Shown: positions 12,303 through 23,654 of the stretch, in pieces
How positions within the stretch are numbered: position 1 is the stretch's first letter
How the letters are laid out: each line of letters opens with the position of its first letter
Assembly (NCBI GenBank): GCA_016490735.1
Contig: JAEMWC010000053.1
Span: forward strand, 749,501-813,500
Reading direction: 5' to 3'
Source: Pachyseris speciosa
Taxonomy: Eukaryota; Cnidaria; Anthozoa; Scleractinia; Pachyseridae
DNA: 64,000 bases
Translations under genes and position numbers: made by a program
The notes under the pieces: model-generated
What the model was told of the DNA's origin: nothing
The model's database searches: none
What the model saw: only the letters and a program-made list of their open reading frames with translations

Positions 12303-12303
12303 G

Positions 12304-12350
<47 letters not shown>

Positions 12351-12617
12351 CACTTTATTTAAGTCTCAAATGTATTTAGCCGAGCACAGATGCTCTACTA
12401 ATTGGGGAGACTAAATCAAATCAACTCTAAATAAATCAAATGAAATCAAATGTTGGTTTTTGGCGAGAGGGGAAAACCGGAGTACCCGGAGAAAAACCTC
12501 TCGGAGCAGAGTAGAGAGCCAACAAACTCAGCCCACTTATGACGCCGAGTCCGGGAATCGAACCCGGGACACATTGGTGGAAGGCGAACGCTCTCACCAC
12601 TGCGCCAACTCTGCTCC
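12303..12617 (-). repeat. tRNA-Gly-derived SINE with (TTA)n tail
   Basis: From 12617 to 12540 the minus strand is tRNA-like: GTTGGCGCAGTGGTGAGAGC holds the A box, TCC is at the anticodon and CCGGGTTCGATTCCCGG forms the T arm. The body continues with CCGAGAGGTTTTTCTCCGGG and AACATTTGATTTCATTTGAT. It ends in a TTA repeat that shows on the plus strand as (ATA)n at 12304-12350. Confidence 0.8.
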
Positions 12618-12675
12618 CGGGTGATAGAGTAAAAACAGTACTTTATCTATTGTTTGAAGTAACGTTTGTACTCAC

Positions 12676-15004
12676 CATTCCCGCAATAGCGAAAATGACA
12701 GCCAGGAGTGGTTGGCAGGAAGTAAACATAAAATCGCCCGCAGTTTCTGACGCGAATTGTGGTTGAACGGTCACAATCGCTCTGCTTCCAGCTGAAGCAG
12801 ACCTGCCTTCTTTGAATCCCATCAGCAACCTGTTAAAATTAAAAGCAGTTGCAAAAAGGTTTTAGGCAGTGCTCATGTTTTTTGATGAGAAAATGTCCTA
12901 GGGATCTGTCCCTTACTATTTTGATTAGGAACCAGATATAGAAAAACCTACCTTTGGTTGCTCGTCTCTCACACAGGGGCTTCAAGGGAGTGTCAAATGC
13001 AATGTAAGCGTCCAACCCAACCTCCCACCCCTCCCCCAAAAATAAAATGGTAAATGTGAAAAATGTCAGGCCCGAATTGCCACGAGAAATGTTTAAAATC
13101 AAACAGAGTGCAGATTTGGTTTTGCTGTGAGGTATCCATTGGGATTATGGAATCACTCCTTGTTACCGAGAGTTAGACAATCTCGTACCCAGAGTCCTCA
13201 GGCTCTTTGGCCAGCGGTTAGTCGCCAGGAGAGACTTCCGGTCTTAGTGCGCATGCTTGGGGAGACTTAAACGAACTTTCTATTTACGAGCAGTGTGTGA
13301 ATTTGAAGACGTTGAGCGGTCATATTCAACACGTCACAGGTACAGCTCACTGTTTTATTGATCGGTAACTCAGCCAAACAGTATGTCCTCAATCTAAAAG
13401 AAAATTTTGGGTAGTGATTAGGGCTAGGAGACACTTTTGGGCTTCTTTATTTATCCGTAGCATGGTGACCTGTATATATGTTGACCTGTCGAACGTGGCT
13501 TGTACTTCAGCCCCGCCGTTGAGATTTGAGTTAATTGCATGTATGGTAGTTTATATGACACTGCTTTGATGATGCTTCGTGTAGCAAGAAGTGTTTTTTG
13601 AAATATTCAGTTTGTAATTTAATGAAAGCATTTTTGGAGTTACTGAAGCGAAATGTATTACAATAAAGTTCATTGGTTGAATTCAAATCACCATGTAGTT
13701 ATTGGTTGCTTATGCGGCATAAAATGCAGTCTTTTGATAGATAGATTCATCAGCTATAAATAATGCATTAAATGGATGAAATACTATTTATAAAACACTA
13801 TACTTAAAACATTGACCTAACTAAAAGCCGCTTTCCACGAATGCCGTGCCTCAACGTATTTCTTTGATTAGACGTTTACATATCCTAAGAGACTCTGCTT
13901 GTCTTACGTCACAAGGAAGACTGTTCCAAAGAGTGGCACCACTATAGCTAAAGCTACTTTTATTAATAGTAGTTTGTGCGCGGCAATGGAACATTAAGCT
14001 TATTCTCAGAGTCTCTTAGGTTGTACGTGTTTTCTCGCCAAATTTTGAAGATAAATAGTCTGGAGCTAAACCGTGCAGAGACTTATAGACCATTGTGGCT
14101 CTTTGTATTTGCTGCTGGGAAGCTAGGTTTTTCCATCCCAGGAGCTCAGACAAGTGACCGGCATCAGCATCATAATCTGAATATGTCAAAACACGGGCTG
14201 CTCTGTTTTGTAGTTTTTGTACCTTGTTCTGCAGAGTTATCCCACAGTTTCCCCAAACAATACTGCAATAGTCAAAATGTGGCTGAATCAGAGCTTGATA
14301 TATTAGATCCAAAGTCGCTTGAGGGACTAGGTGTCTTATTCGTTTTATAGCCCCAATGCCAGAAGCGGTCTTCTTTGTTAGTTTATCGATGTGACTGCTC
14401 CAATCGAGTTTGTTATCGATGGTCACTCCAAGAGATTTTGCGGTGGTGACCTGGCTAAGTTGATTATCATTAATTGTGAATGTCGGAGAATCTGTGAGAG
14501 TACTTAATCTCTGCCTTGAACCGATGAGCATAAACTCGGTTTTAGCCATATTAAGAGTAAGTTTGTTTGCTCTCAACCAATTGTGGACATTTTCTAAGTC
14601 TTGGTTTACATACAACTGCAAATTGTCTACACAATCACCTGCATATGTAAGGTGGGTGTCATCAGCGTACATCCTCGGCTCACAATTGGATAAACAATTC
14701 GGAAGATCATTGAAATATAACAGGAATAGCAGTGGCCCTAAAATCGTTTTCTGAGGGACGCCACAACTTAGTGAACGACTATTAGACAACGACCCATTAA
14801 TGGAGCACATTTGCGTGCGATTATCTAAATATGACTCAAACCATTTGTACGCATTTATACATATGCCGATCTAAGATAAAGAGACAGTAGTCGTGTGTAA
14901 AACCCTTGTTTCGGCTCATGGATTAAAGAACGAGGTATATTCATATTGCATGTGTTAGTGAGCTTGTTTCGGCTTCAGGTAGCCGCGTAGCCACACATTC
15001 TAAA

Positions 15005-15047
<43 letters not shown>

Positions 15048-18000
15048 AAACAGTGGCAATAGAAAAATAACAGTCACACAAATTATAAAAAAAAGTCCGA
15101 GTTTATATTTAAAACCTCCCTCCAAAACGAGGAAGTCGGCTCCTGGGTTTCCGGTTTGGTTAACTATTGTTATACAGGCGACCAATCAAACAAATTCTGT
15201 AATTCCATTATCCTAGAGTCTCTCCGGGCGTCCACCCGCTGACCAAATAGCCTGAGGACTCTGGGTACGAGATCCGGAGAGTTAGACAGAAGGCTACGTT
15301 GATTTACCAACCTTTGGATGCGTTCCGTTCATCCATCCACTCTTGTACGTTTGACAATGCATCGGATCCACTCGTTTATCGGCAATGGCCTGCCCGGCTG
15401 CGCCTTCAAATCTGTTCCAGCGATTGTGTGCCCAGTGATTAGCCCAGTGATCACACTGTGGTGCACCTGAGGTACGATGCGTCTGCGATCGGTCCGCTGA
15501 CCGCAAAATGTTGTAATCGGAACACTCGTTTTCTGACAAAAAACAGATATAATGAGATTTCGCCTGGGACTACCAGTACTAGGACTACAGTTTAAACACT
15601 ACCGGTGAACCTCTGTATACACAATTAATGACGAATTCATAACCTCTTTAGCTGCAGTGACAGCTCAGTAGTTAAACCTTATTGAAAGTATTACTGTTAC
15701 TGTTGTTATATTGTGGTTATTGTTGTTGTTGTTGTTGTTTTTATTATGGTCATTGTTATTATGAGGTCTCAACGACATAAGAGTTTCAAGCGGTACAATT
15801 ACATGCCGTAAAGCAATAATTAATAATTCAGTTCAGTTGAGACTTGTCGCTAAAACCGATTCAAAAGGCCAATTTTGTGAACCCTGTGCCTTTGTGTATT
15901 GCAAACGTTATTGGAATGTAATTGAACAGTGCTCGTTTGTTCTTCGAGAATTCACTGGACATCTTTGTACAGTCGGTATCATTTTAGAAGTCTTTCAAGA
16001 CGATTTAAGGATGATTAAAAACATTGAGACCTCAAACAACACGTGACATTATCCCTTTTAGGGCTCCTCGTCAAGAAGGCTATGTAAAACTAGGCCGCAA
16101 GTGTCCAGATCTATGCACGGAAAGGGAAATCTCAATGCTGGGATGAATAGAGAATGGCTGCAGACTAACCTTTACCAGTGAGTCTGTAAACAAAGTTTGT
16201 AAATGAGCCACCAACACCAAAACTGCATTTCGTAGAATTTCCATCTCGGTCATAAGTCAAGTGTGCCATTGGACCACTCCAGCATTCTCCATAAAACTGA
16301 ATTCCAAAGTACGTATAGTTCATTTTCTTGGCTTCCGTAGCGCAGTCATGGATTGTCTTGTTTAAGTTATCCCAGTCTAGGTTGCCTCGAAAATTTTTAA
16401 TCAGCTCAGGAAGTGGTCTTGGCGTCGAGGTTTTTAGCTTGTCCCTGAAGCAACCGATTGGCAGGTATTTTAAGGCCACTAGAATAAAACCAAATACGTC
16501 AGTAATATAGCAATTTATCAATCAGTTTACTTTGTGGAAAAGATTCATTGCTTGCACTCCGAGCACGTAACAGCGACACTGTGCACGGACGACTTTTTTC
16601 GAACAAGTTCTGTTTGGAGAAGACCACCCGCTTCTTCAGTAATAGCCAATCTTTATTCCTAACAGAAGATTGACGAACCAAGAATTCCCAGCATTATCAT
16701 AATGTAATGCAGTTAACTGTTGTTTTGTTTAGCATTTTTGTGAGTAGCTGATACACTGTATATTGTAAGTAATAAGTAGATGTTTTATATTCCTTATATT
16801 GAAAATAATGTTAATTGGCAAACAAGGAACCGTGTGTTTAAATTGTCAAGTATGATTGACAAAGAAGGGATTATTGTAATATTTTGTGGTAGAACAGTTT
16901 TATTAAAATCCGAAACCACATTTAACGATTTAACTGCAAGCTGGAGGTTTTCTATGGCCTGGTTTCTGGTGAGGGACAAAGCCCAGCGGTAGCCAAGTGG
17001 CTACAGAAACACAATACGGGTCCTCAAATTGTTTTCCATAACTCAGAAACTGGCAACAGTATTCACCGGAATTAAACAAAGAAAATTAGTAGCTGTGACA
17101 TTTCTAGCTGTCAGTGCATTCTATCCAAAATCGAATCCAATTAAATTGCGAGTTTGCCGAGATAACAGTCCTTTGCCGGCGTGTCAGAGGCTAAACTGAA
17201 GAATTAAGCAAAAAGCTGTTGGCTTTTGCACTGAACGAAAGGCATAAACTTTTGGAAATTAGTCCATATGTTCTTTCCATCATTATTACACCTGAAAGAC
17301 AATGGAAACAAGAAGGAAGGAAACGCTTACGACGTTAATCATGTTAGCGAATAGTGATACGAAATAAGCCGGCCACAAATACCTTTCATTTGCTAACAAT
17401 GGAAATTCAACTCGATTTTTTTATGTTTTCCCTCAATTTAGTCTTTAATTTCGGTGAGCGTGCTGAGCCAGGAATTTTAAGACAAACAAATTTTAATGAA
17501 TTTTTTCTGACCTTGGAAAACATTTGACCGCAAGTGGCGCTAAACAAGGCACGCAGTTGCTAATCGAGTGTGTCCTAATCGCGTTGAGGTGATCACAAAC
17601 TAAAAACCTTTAACTCATGTTAACTGCAGTTCATGTCAAAAAATGTTTTCTTTTCCGATGGAGACACTTGCAATAATTTATTGACCATCTTTTTAGTTTG
17701 TAATACTTATAGTTTTAAGAAGCAACCATATTGAAAACAAATAATTAGAACAGAATCGGTGTTCGGTGCTTGGTGGCTAGTCAAAATGCAACGTCAAAGA
17801 CCATTTCCATATAAATATCGAAATTCTGGCCTTCACAATTGTCCCAAATCATTCTTTGAGTTCCACCTTTCTATGATTGATAAGGCTAATTTTGCTAATT
17901 TTGAGAGTATTTTTTCTGACGGATTTTGCGGGAAAGACTTAAAATTGCATTTCTGTAACAGGAATACCCTCCCGCAGCCCTTCCGTACAACCTTAAATTC

Positions 18001-18597
18001 AGTCTAGATTTTTCAATGCTTGAAAAGTCTTGTAGCGTCCATCGTCGCACCAACAAGCCTCGCTTCTGTATGTAAATAACTATAAAATATCCCCATGAAG
18101 TTTCGTTAGATTATCAGTGACCTCATCCTGGCAAGGGTTTGCGTGGGAGCAGTTATATCAGCCTTCCTGCCTACCATTGTTTTCAGTGTTGAGGTTGATC
18201 AATTAACAGACGTTTGGTAAAAAGGAAAATTAACGATAAAAACGTTACATGACGTTTCGACGACCTCATGTCATCATTGTCGAATGTTTTTCTAAATCGA
18301 TCTTTATCAGAAGTTTGGTAATTTAGTTTCATATTTCGTCTGAAAACATATGAGGTTGTTTACAAATAACGGCGAATTGCTTTTTCTCTTACACGAATTA
18401 CACACTGCGAGATGCCCCACAAATGGTCACAAATCCCGCATATCGTCGACAATTTAGAAGAACTCGCTTTTAATAGGAGGGGGTTAATCAACTTTGTCGC
18501 TGCTTAGTTTCCAAACAACAAATCAGTAGTTTGCCTTACCTGAATCGTAAACGAAAACTGCTGCAAGCAGGAGAAACGCCAGTGCTGATGAGTGCAT
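12676..18597 (-). CDS. Gene B: secreted protein with WSC-like and D8C domains
   Basis: I place four coding exons: 18540-18597, 16170-16478, 15312-15532 and 12676-12829. Phases are 1, 1 and 0, all at GT/AG sites. Exon 1 encodes a signal peptide (MHSSALAFLLLAAVFVY). Exon 2 carries the gene A-type domain unsplit, with cysteines in IGCFRDK, DCATEAK, FYGECWSG and KCSFGVGG. Exons 3 and 4 form a D8C-type module as in uromodulin and OIT3: CSDYNILRSADR, RFEGAAGQAI, HCQT, GWMNGTHP, then RRQVCFSW, RVRNCGRFYVYFL and FRYCGNG. Eight cysteines are visible. The last exon may continue through the donor after 12676 (G|GTGAGT) to an exon I could not find, or run on in frame to a TAG at 12647-12649. The function is probably extracellular binding or matrix. 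The family assignment of the D8C part is good; that of the first domain is weaker. Confidence 0.75.
13180..15276. mobile_element. 2.1-kb inverted-repeat element with 12-bp TSD
   Basis: Arms of about 58 bases (13180-13238 and 15217-15273) begin ATCTCGTACCCAGAGTCCTC and match in reverse orientation with some divergence. GAGAGTTAGACA flanks both sides (13168-13179 and 15277-15288). The interior holds a LINE fragment (13838-14878) and no transposase frame. It sits in the intron between gene B exons 3 and 4, ending 36 bases from exon 3. A long TSD fits Mutator-like elements, but that is only a guess. Confidence 0.75.
13838..14878 (-). pseudogene. LINE reverse transcriptase fragment (CR1/jockey type)
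   Basis: An open frame runs from about 14872 to 14016 on the minus strand. It starts near WFESYLDNRTQ and includes GVPQKTILGPLLFLLYFNDL and the YADD catalytic box (MYADDTHLTYAG), then SLGVTIDNKLDW and LQNRAARVLT. In GVPQG-type elements the K-T of PQKTILGP is normally G-S, a probable inactivating change. After a frameshift near 14016 the frame resumes with SYSGATLWNSLP to about 13850. The 5' part (endonuclease) is missing. Confidence 0.8.
16979..18224. other. Gene B intron 1; nothing named
   Basis: This is intronic, AT-rich sequence. The 82-codon open frame at 17759 has no recognisable motif and no splice support. I see no repeat arms in this part. Confidence 0.45.
18225..18292 (-). repeat. 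Possible Penelope-like element terminus
   Basis: Minus-strand TGATGACATGAGGTCGTC followed by GAAACGTC resembles the short terminal motifs of Penelope-like elements, which can contain hammerhead ribozymes. It is less canonical than the copies at 25880-25915 and 32738-32766: the stem next to GAAA is not clearly formed. No coding part is attached. Confidence 0.35.
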
Positions 18598-19181
18598 TGT
18601 TGTCGATGGCTGACTTGAATAATCTGTGTCAACTTTTCTAGGAAGGAGAATAAAACACCTGCGAGGGAGGAAACGCGACAATTGTTCTTGTTAATTGTTC
18701 TTTTTTCACCGGTTTGTTTAGAATATTTGATTTTGTGAACAATACCCAAGAACATGACCAAAATAAGAACTTGGCAAAGCCTGACATGCCAAGTGAGTTT
18801 GGCCGCGAGAAGGATTGTTATTGATGACATTGACTGACGTTTGGACAACCTAAGTAGACTAATTTAACTTTGATGATGACTTCTGCTCAGTCAGTCGATG
18901 TCATTCTTTGTATCACATAGGCAATCATAACCATAAGCTATGAAACGCTAACAGTAAAATGACGTTATCTATCGTCAATCTATTTTATTAAATTCCATAT
19001 GGGAAAAAAGATTTAAATTCCAATTTAAGTAAAGATCTAAAACAGATCAATTCGTTTATTCTAATTTAGTCTACGTTTGTAAACAGTTATCAGTTTTATT
19101 GTTCAACATATCGTAACACTTTCCAAATATGGTCATGTTTCATTCGATATACGTCGCGCGCACTCGACAGATATCCTGCAT

Positions 19182-19375
19182 TAGTATATACCACACAAGC
19201 GAATAGTGCTTTTCGCGCGCTCTGATTGGTTAACTCGGAGGTGATTAGCAAGTAATATTCACCTCCGAGCAGCCGGCGCGCGAGATTTTACAATTTCCGA
19301 CCGCTTTTTGGTATATTGTCACACATAAATTAATGTTTTGGTCCGCTAATTATTCAGCTTGTGTGGTATATACTA
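19182..19375. mobile_element. MITE, TA-rich ends
   Basis: TAGTATATACCACACAAGC at 19182-19200 is mirrored perfectly at 19357-19375. The interior has GCGCGC and CACCTCCGAG sub-repeats. It lies directly against the palindrome at 19376. Confidence 0.75.
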
Positions 19376-19486
19376 TAACAATTATTGACCTCAGTGTCGG
19401 TGAAAGTGGTGGATATTTACCGAGCCGCGAAGCGGCGAGGTAAATATCCACCACTATTCACCTCCACTTCGGTGAATCATTGTTAA
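19376..19486. repeat. 111-bp palindromic element
   Basis: TAACAATTATTGACCTC on the left is matched by the right end. The core GTGGTGGATATTTACC is followed by GAGCCGCGAAGCGGCGAG and its mirror GGTAAATATCCACCAC. The near-complete palindrome marks a foldback transposable element. Confidence 0.75.
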
Positions 19487-21080
19487 ATATAAGTACTTGT
19501 TTCGTGAGTTGGGGAGAAAAATGGCGGTTTTCCCCTATTTTTCTGCAATAAACTAAGTAAATTGTGCTTTGTTATCAATGTGTTGAATAATAAAACAGTT
19601 ATCCTGCTCAGTAATTCTTGCGCAATATCCCCTGTTTTTAGCCAACTCTGCCTACGACCTTGTCGGCTAAGTGTCAGGTGATATTCCGCGCGATTTCGCA
19701 GGATAATTGTTAAATATCATCTTTGTCGGAAAGACAGTGCCATCTATTTGTAGTACCACTTTTAAATAAAATGGCAATCAATAGCAGTAGTAAATAATCG
19801 ACAAATTGCCTCCTATTCAAATAGCTTCTATTCAAATAGACGGAAACTATTCTTGAATCTTTCCGGGAGAGATTGGCCAAGGTGGAAATGAAAAGCGACA
19901 AGTATTCCATTTTTTTCTTCCATGTCTATGATAAAATTGGCAATGAATTTTGGTGGGTTTTCTATCTTTGAAAATTCACTAGATTTCATTCCTTTGATTG
20001 TCTAGAAGCCATTCACAAAAGGGTGAAACTACGCCTTGAATTTTAAAGATAAGCGGCTTGTTGAAAGGGAGATTTGTGTAGCTTCAAATCCAGTTTTCTG
20101 TGAAATATTGCTGACAGCAAATTATTCTGATCAGTGAGACTTCATGCTTGATGTGTTCCCACATCTCGAGTCTAGCACTTCTGAATTGCTTTGATTGTCA
20201 CTTAAATAGTTTAAATGAAATCAGCTGAGTTATTGTTGATCGATAAACAGACAGGCTGTTCACACAAATTGGATAGTTTTCGGCACTTTGACGCGTTCAG
20301 ACTAGGGGCATTGCGTACTCGGCTTGATCTCGGGTCGATCTGGGTAGCAAAAGAGATTGGCGGTTCCTTACGAATCTACGATTATGGGAATCTGGAAATT
20401 CTACAAAAAGAGATTGAACCCATAACACGTTTTGGCGGTCAGTGTTCAGTGTATTGGTTCCAAAGAAATCTATCTTTGTAACTGATCTAAAAGAGATATT
20501 ATTAATTCAGTTAAAACTGAAACTTCTTTGCTCTGTACAACTAACGTATTTTGAGCAATGATGTGACCGGATCGTGACCGGACGGCAAACCGGATGAAAT
20601 AAAAATCAGCAAAACAAAGGGACTTCACACTACCAGATAGCTTCGTGACCGAACTTTTTTTTTTTTTTTTTACGCTAATAACATTTCACTTCAGACCCAC
20701 TGAAAACAAAGAAGAAAGATATGAAATGATAACTTAAGTAGATAACTTAAGTAGACTCTCTATGCAGCATGTTAATTTTGAGCAAACTATTGAAAAGAGC
20801 AACAACCTCAGTTTCAGTGGCATATTACCAGAGGAGATGTAATTTGGAAAGCGTTTAAGTGCTCACTTGCTTCCATATTTTCTATTTTGTAGCTGAGAAT
20901 TAAACTATCTTTGATTGATCGTGGTCAACTCTTCATCACATTTTACGCAGTTTTGGAACCGAAGGCATATCAGCATTACCTAGCTAATTATATTTTGCTC
21001 TACGGCTCAGTAATCTCCAAGAGAAGAATTACATGGAATTAGTCTGAGTCTGTAATATAAAAATATTGAGTTATGATCGG
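19487..21080. other. No gene seen
   Basis: This is probably the 5' intron of gene B. The 88-codon frame at 20215 has no motif or splice support. A poly(T) run is at about 20657-20671, and a short AAGTAGATAACTT duplication lies near 20735-20755. Confidence 0.4.
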
Positions 21081-21085
21081 CTTAC

Positions 21086-21150
21086 CAGTAGTTCCAGCAA
21101 AACAAAGATCAATCGGCTTCTCTTTACTTGCACGAGTCTTGGTCGGGTAC
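21086..21150 (-). other. Candidate 5' UTR exon of gene B
   Basis: On the minus strand this segment ends at a consensus donor (CTACTG|GTAAGC). It starts about 28 bases below a TATA box. The start-codon exon at 18597 has an upstream acceptor (CTCCTTCCTAG), which requires a leader exon such as this. Confidence 0.5.
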
Positions 21151-21177
21151 AGTTAGAGCGAGCTTCTCAAACTGCCT

Positions 21178-21185
21178 TATTTATA
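21178..21185 (-). promoter_or_regulatory. TATA box, candidate gene B promoter
   Basis: TATAAATA on the minus strand within CAGTATAAATAAGGC, upstream of the candidate leader exon. It is less AT-rich around this site than at most TATA-like strings in the window. Confidence 0.5.
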
Positions 21186-21199
21186 CTGTAGTATTGTGT

Positions 21200-23583
21200 T
21201 CATGGTGACGCGAAATAACAAAGTTTAGGGAGAACAAAACTATCCATGGACGTCCGGTGTCCATCCCACCAGCCGTCATCCCACGTTGTCTGTGGTGAGA
21301 ATCAAAGATGAGGTTTCGTAAATAGCCAACTCCCAGGAAACTTCATACAAGTATGATCATGATCCGTTCTCTTTTCCTGCTACCGAGCCTACAATGGTTA
21401 AATTAGCACAATGGTTTAGTGATTATTCCAAAGGAGTACCCAAGGATTTGTTTCTTGCTAGGTAGGCCGTTACCCCGCTTAAATGGCAATGAAGAACTGA
21501 AGTTTTTCGCTACTAAAATATCAACATGGGAAAAACGAGTTCTTTTGATCTTAAATCATTTAGGCCATCAACTGCTTGGAATTTGGGAGATGACGTAGTC
21601 ACGCTGGGCACATCAAAAAGAAAGAAAGAAATGCTCGAGCTCTCCGGAAGCTGACCAGTTGACCTTTGGACCTTTGCAAAGTCGTTCTAAATGGTGATAT
21701 TATTTGTTACATTCGTTGCCTTAACGACCCTTGGCACACACTCCCTGAGCCATCGTTACCCAAGATTTTTCCCCATATTTAGTGTGGTAAGATTTTTCGC
21801 CGTTTTCCAGGCCGATGTGTTCATTTCATGATTGACATTTTACCTCAGGATGCACATGAAAATTCCATGGTATCCTGCGTCACGTCTAATCGAATTTTTT
21901 TTTCCTTCGTGAGTACAGATTATTAAAGTCAGTATAATTGAAGGGACTAATACTTATACTTCCACATGACGTGTGGAAGGGACAAATTCGTTGGAGTTAA
22001 TTCCGCTACTTTAAACCAAAACAAAAGGCGCAAAGTTCCAGCTTCATTTTCTTTGACTCGGACCTTGAAAACAAGCCCCGTCGCTTCAGTGCCAACTTAG
22101 TGGTTTGACAAGCATTTCTCATTGTTTTCTCTTCTGAGCTCGGCTTATGTTACATGGTTTTGTATAAAAGAACACGGCAAATTTACCTCTTCGGTCAAGT
22201 TGGTAAAACTCACCCTTCGCCTCTGAAGAAAGCTAGCTATTAAAACTGTTTTCTTTTTAATTTTCATCGACGGAATTGCAACCATTGTAAACCTCTAAGG
22301 TCCTGTTGGTCAGGACCTTAGAGGTCACATTACTAGCGGCTTACCCGACTTGAATGTCCGCCAGACCACTGCCTGCGTGACTCAACATTTGACAACGTAA
22401 AGGAAGGTTTAAATGATTTGGTTTGGCTTCCACCGGCGTGAAAAATACGTAAGTAGCAGGCACGATTTATGCGTTTTTCGTAATCCAATCAATGACCTTA
22501 GTAACGTCAATTCGAGATTTAACCCATTAGGACAATTATGTACAGGAAGGCTTAGATAATAAGACTAAATCGAGGATAAATGGTGTGGCTAGCCTTCCTA
22601 AGTTCCGATAACGACGATACAAAACAGTAGATGGAAGTAACCGCCAAATTCGATTTAGACATTTTCGACTGACTATTGAGCCGAAATAAGAATTAACGCA
22701 AATGAGCGGACATGAGTCTAGATTTCAAGCTTTAGAAAAATTATATTATTCAAGCCCTGGTTTGTCAGACCTCAAAACACTCTTAGGAGAGTAATCATGT
22801 TGTACGCATTCATATTTTGGAAGACAAAATGTCAGTACGTCCAAACGAACGAACGCACCCATTATCATCAGAAAAGCCAAAACCAAAACTAAGTTTTGAA
22901 TAAGGGGGTCTTTGCATCATCACACTAATCCTAAGAAGACACCGTAGTTTGAAATAAAGATCCAAACTCATGGTTTTGTCGCATGGTCCCTGATCAGACA
23001 ATAACTTGCATCATTGCTCTTTTAAAGCCTGTTTGGTGAAATGATCGGCCCTTCGACCATTTCATGGTCCCATCACAACCCGGCATGATTCATTGTTAAT
23101 CATGCCGTATTAAAACGAAGTCATTGATAAAAAAAAAATGCGAAAAGGCCATTCGTCTCTCAATTTCACGACTGCATTACTTCAGATGTGATGGAGGACT
23201 GCATTTGTTTTAGGATTACGTTTCGAAGGATGCTCATCAATGACCGAGTAAAATGTCACAACACCACTTAGCGCGGTCAAAAGGGTCGGTAAGATGCCGA
23301 TACTGTGCATGTAGCTAAATAAGTGTCCTATTTCTTCCAATTAAATGGACCTTAAAATTGTTAGCCTAAACTTTCAAGTTGGATTCAAGATTCTAGCCTT
23401 TTTTAAACAAACGCACATTGGCCTTGACACCGCAAAATCTTCATATACCCTTTCTATAACATCGTTTCAATTTCAGCTAGAAACGAGCGATCATGAGAAA
23501 CATTATGAATCTCCTCGTGTCGAATATCGGCTTAAAACATCTCTGGCGGATAAATTCTAGAGAAACTGAAGTGACAACTTACA
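21200..23583. other. No gene seen; one perfect hairpin
   Basis: There is no credible exon or coding frame. A perfect 15-bp-arm hairpin (ACCTCTAAGGTCCTG with its complement, 5-base loop) lies at 22291-22325. A TATAAAAG string at about 22164 on the plus strand has no gene attached. Confidence 0.45.
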
Positions 23584-23615
23584 AAGTGCTCTGACATGTT
23601 ACCGTGTGGCCCTAG
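23584..23615. repeat. 32-bp inverted repeat, left arm
   Basis: The 32 bases starting AAGTGCTCTGACATGTTACC recur exactly as the reverse complement at 26539-26570. The pair encloses an L2-like LINE fragment, a foldback and a Penelope-like 3' end. No target-site duplication is obvious. Confidence 0.8.
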
Positions 23616-23654
23616 CAACGGTAACAAAGCAATTGAATTTAAGCAAAAACAAAA

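Noticed and set aside
14476..14754. 92-codon plus-strand frame
   Set aside because: It is the antisense shadow of the LINE reverse transcriptase.
20215..20481. 88-codon plus-strand frame as a gene
   Set aside because: No motif, no splice signals, no repeat or homologue recognised; it fits chance.
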